Assembly: GCF_001571775.1 (NCBI RefSeq)
Contig: NZ_LRVM01000004.1
Span: 62,001 to 126,000, forward strand
DNA: 64,000 bases
Source of the DNA: Anaerotignum neopropionicum
Lineage (GTDB): Bacteria; Bacillota; Clostridia; Lachnospirales; Anaerotignaceae
Direction of reading: 5' to 3'
How positions within the stretch are numbered: position 1 is the stretch's first letter; each line of letters begins with the position of its first letter. A program made the translations under genes and the position numbers. This document shows positions 62,889-64,000 of the stretch, piece after piece. Under the pieces are notes generated by a model. The model ran no database searches. It saw only the letters and a program-made list of their open reading frames with translations, and was not told the origin of the DNA.

Positions 62889-63770
62889 ATGAAAAAAATA
62901 GGTTTATTTAGTATTTTAGTATTGATTATGGTTCCTTTCATGCTGGCTGGCTGTACAGATAAGGAAGAAAATACCGAAGCAAAAACAACCCAGAAACCCG
63001 TGTTAGCAGTATCTATAGTTCCTGAGGAAACCTTTGTAAAGGCAGTATGCAAAGATATGGCGGATGTGGTTGTTTTGGTTCCCCCGGGAAGCAGCCCTGA
63101 GAATTATGAGCCAACACCTAAGGAGATGGAGCAATTTAGTAATGCTCAATTGTATTTTTCCATCGGTGTGCCTACAGAAGAAGCAAATATTATGCCGAAA
63201 GCCAAGGAAATAGAAGGAATGAAGATTGTCAGCCTTCAGGATGCTGTTTCACAGGTATATTCTGATCGAGAGATTGCCCCCGGGGAAAGAGATCCTCATA
63301 TTTGGCTTTCACCAAAACGTGCAATTGTAATGGTTCAGGTTATTGCTGGCGAAATGGCGGAAATTGATCCTGCAAACAAAGCTCAATATGAAGAGAATGC
63401 CCAAGCATACATAGAACAGCTTGAGGTATTGGACGGACAAATTCAAACTGCTCTTGAGGGTGTTCAGAACAAGAAGTTTATCGTGTTCCATCCCGCTTTC
63501 GGCTATCTTGCTGATGATTATGGCCTTCAAATGTATGCACTGGAAGATGGCGGTAAGGAAGCAACACCTCAAAGACTACGGGAAATGATAGATTTGGCAA
63601 AACAAGAGAATATAAAGGCGATTTTCTATCAAGCTGAAATTTCAAGTGCACAGGCTGAATCCTTCGCCGAAGAAATTGGGGGGAAGACCGTTCAGATGGC
63701 GCCCCTTGCTGCTGATTATATAGAAAATCTCAAAAAAATGGCAGAAGTTATGTCGGAGGTTATGCAATGA
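62889..63770 (+). CDS. Metal ABC transporter substrate-binding lipoprotein (ZnuA/TroA family)
   Basis: 293 aa, GGGAGGAG upstream. Lipobox MLAGC near residue 23. TroA-family: PPGSSPENYEPTPKEMEQF, RDPHIWLSPKRAI with a metal His, VFHPAFGYLADDYGL with another His. The first usual His ligand (PHxYEPTP) is Asn here (PENYEPTP), so metal binding differs from typical ZnuA. The His-rich zinc loop is absent. Zinc or manganese import; regulation by the operator at 62832 supports a metal role. Confidence 0.87.
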   Translation: MKKIGLFSILVLIMVPFMLAGCTDKEENTEAKTTQKPVLAVSIVPEETFVKAVCKDMADVVVLVPPGSSPENYEPTPKEMEQFSNAQLYFSIGVPTEEANIMPKAKEIEGMKIVSLQDAVSQVYSDREIAPGERDPHIWLSPKRAIVMVQVIAGEMAEIDPANKAQYEENAQAYIEQLEVLDGQIQTALEGVQNKKFIVFHPAFGYLADDYGLQMYALEDGGKEATPQRLREMIDLAKQENIKAIFYQAEISSAQAESFAEEIGGKTVQMAPLAADYIENLKKMAEVMSEVMQ

Positions 63771-64000
63771 TTTATGCAACAAATGGTTCTGGGGATTGTA
63801 AAAATGCGGTTAGCATAAAAAACTTGACGGTTAAGTATAGAGAAACACCTGCAATTGCAGGTGTTTCTCTTGATGTTTTGGAGGGGGATTATTTGGGGAT
63901 TATCGGTCCAAACGGCGGCGGCAAAACTACCTTGCTTAAAGCAATTTTAGGGTTGGTAACACCATCTTGTGGGAAAATATCCGTTTATGGGAGAAAACCG
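63767..64000 (+). CDS. Metal ABC transporter ATPase (ZnuC type), partial
   Basis: 78 codons to the right edge. ATG 63767 overlaps the binding-protein stop (ATGA). ISIKNLTVKYRETPAIAGVS and IIGPNGGGKTTLLKAILGL (Walker A) are typical of ZnuC/MntB ATPases. The remaining domains and the permease lie beyond the window. Confidence 0.9.
   Translation, partial: MIYATNGSGDCKNAVSIKNLTVKYRETPAIAGVSLDVLEGDYLGIIGPNGGGKTTLLKAILGLVTPSCGKISVYGRKP

Noticed and set aside
1-64000. tRNA, rRNA, tmRNA or origin sequences
   Set aside because: None seen when reading for cloverleaf T-loops, rRNA cores or DnaA-box clusters; a covariance search could still find a small RNA.

Overview
The window looks like chromosome of a low-GC, anaerobic Clostridia species, probably close to Anaerotignum (formerly Clostridium) propionicum. 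The clues are a beta-alanyl-CoA:ammonia-lyase that matches my memory of the C. propionicum enzyme, strong AGGAGG ribosome sites throughout, hybrid-cluster protein, ferredoxin-dependent 2-oxoacid oxidoreductase, TRAP uptake and SLH surface proteins. No database search was possible; all family calls are from motifs and memory.

Layout. 1-5.7 kb: a minus-strand, translationally coupled mobile-element operon (ParB-like, two small proteins that share a domain with the recombinase C-terminus, a large serine recombinase, a catalytically dead resolvase-like partner, HTH remnants) next to a frameshifted conjugation coupling-protein relic. 6.7-16 kb: nitronate monooxygenase, APC permease, AraC regulator with a repeat element inserted at its stop codon, two tandem glycerol-kinase-like FGGY kinases and a class V aminotransferase. 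16-22.4 kb: DUF2812 membrane protein, then an M20 hydrolase with two membrane proteins, read from a clear sigma-54 promoter beside a PAS-AAA-HTH sigma-54 activator. 23-29.2 kb: a nitrosative/oxidative stress group (ferredoxin, cupin, Hcp-DUF1858 fusion, hemerythrin, Crp/Fnr regulator, flavin split-barrel protein, Cys-rich copper-type bundle) with a perfect palindrome centred about -41.5. 30-45 kb: a LytTR two-component system with a wall protein, two degenerate receiver-like proteins and two giant tandem SLH proteins.

45.6-59.2 kb is the most exciting part. An IclR regulator with its own operators is followed by beta-alanyl-CoA:ammonia-lyase, a four-subunit 2-oxoacid:ferredoxin oxidoreductase, an atypical glutamate-dehydrogenase-family enzyme, an M20 deacylase, an ectoine hydrolase (DoeA/EutD type), a TRAP transporter, an EamA transporter, an EutA-type racemase/isomerase and an EctA-like diaminobutyrate acetyltransferase. 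These assemble into a chemically complete proposed anaerobic route: ectoine -> N-acetyl-2,4-diaminobutyrate -> 2,4-diaminobutyrate -> 4-amino-2-oxobutanoate -> beta-alanyl-CoA -> acryloyl-CoA -> (elsewhere) propionate. I know of no description of this ferredoxin/CoA route for ectoine.

59.2-64 kb: decayed IS256 and ABC remnants, a FetAB-type ABC exporter divergent from a PadR regulator, a 1.2 kb gene-poor stretch with a second copy of the dispersed repeat, and the start of a zinc/manganese-type ABC importer that runs off the right edge.
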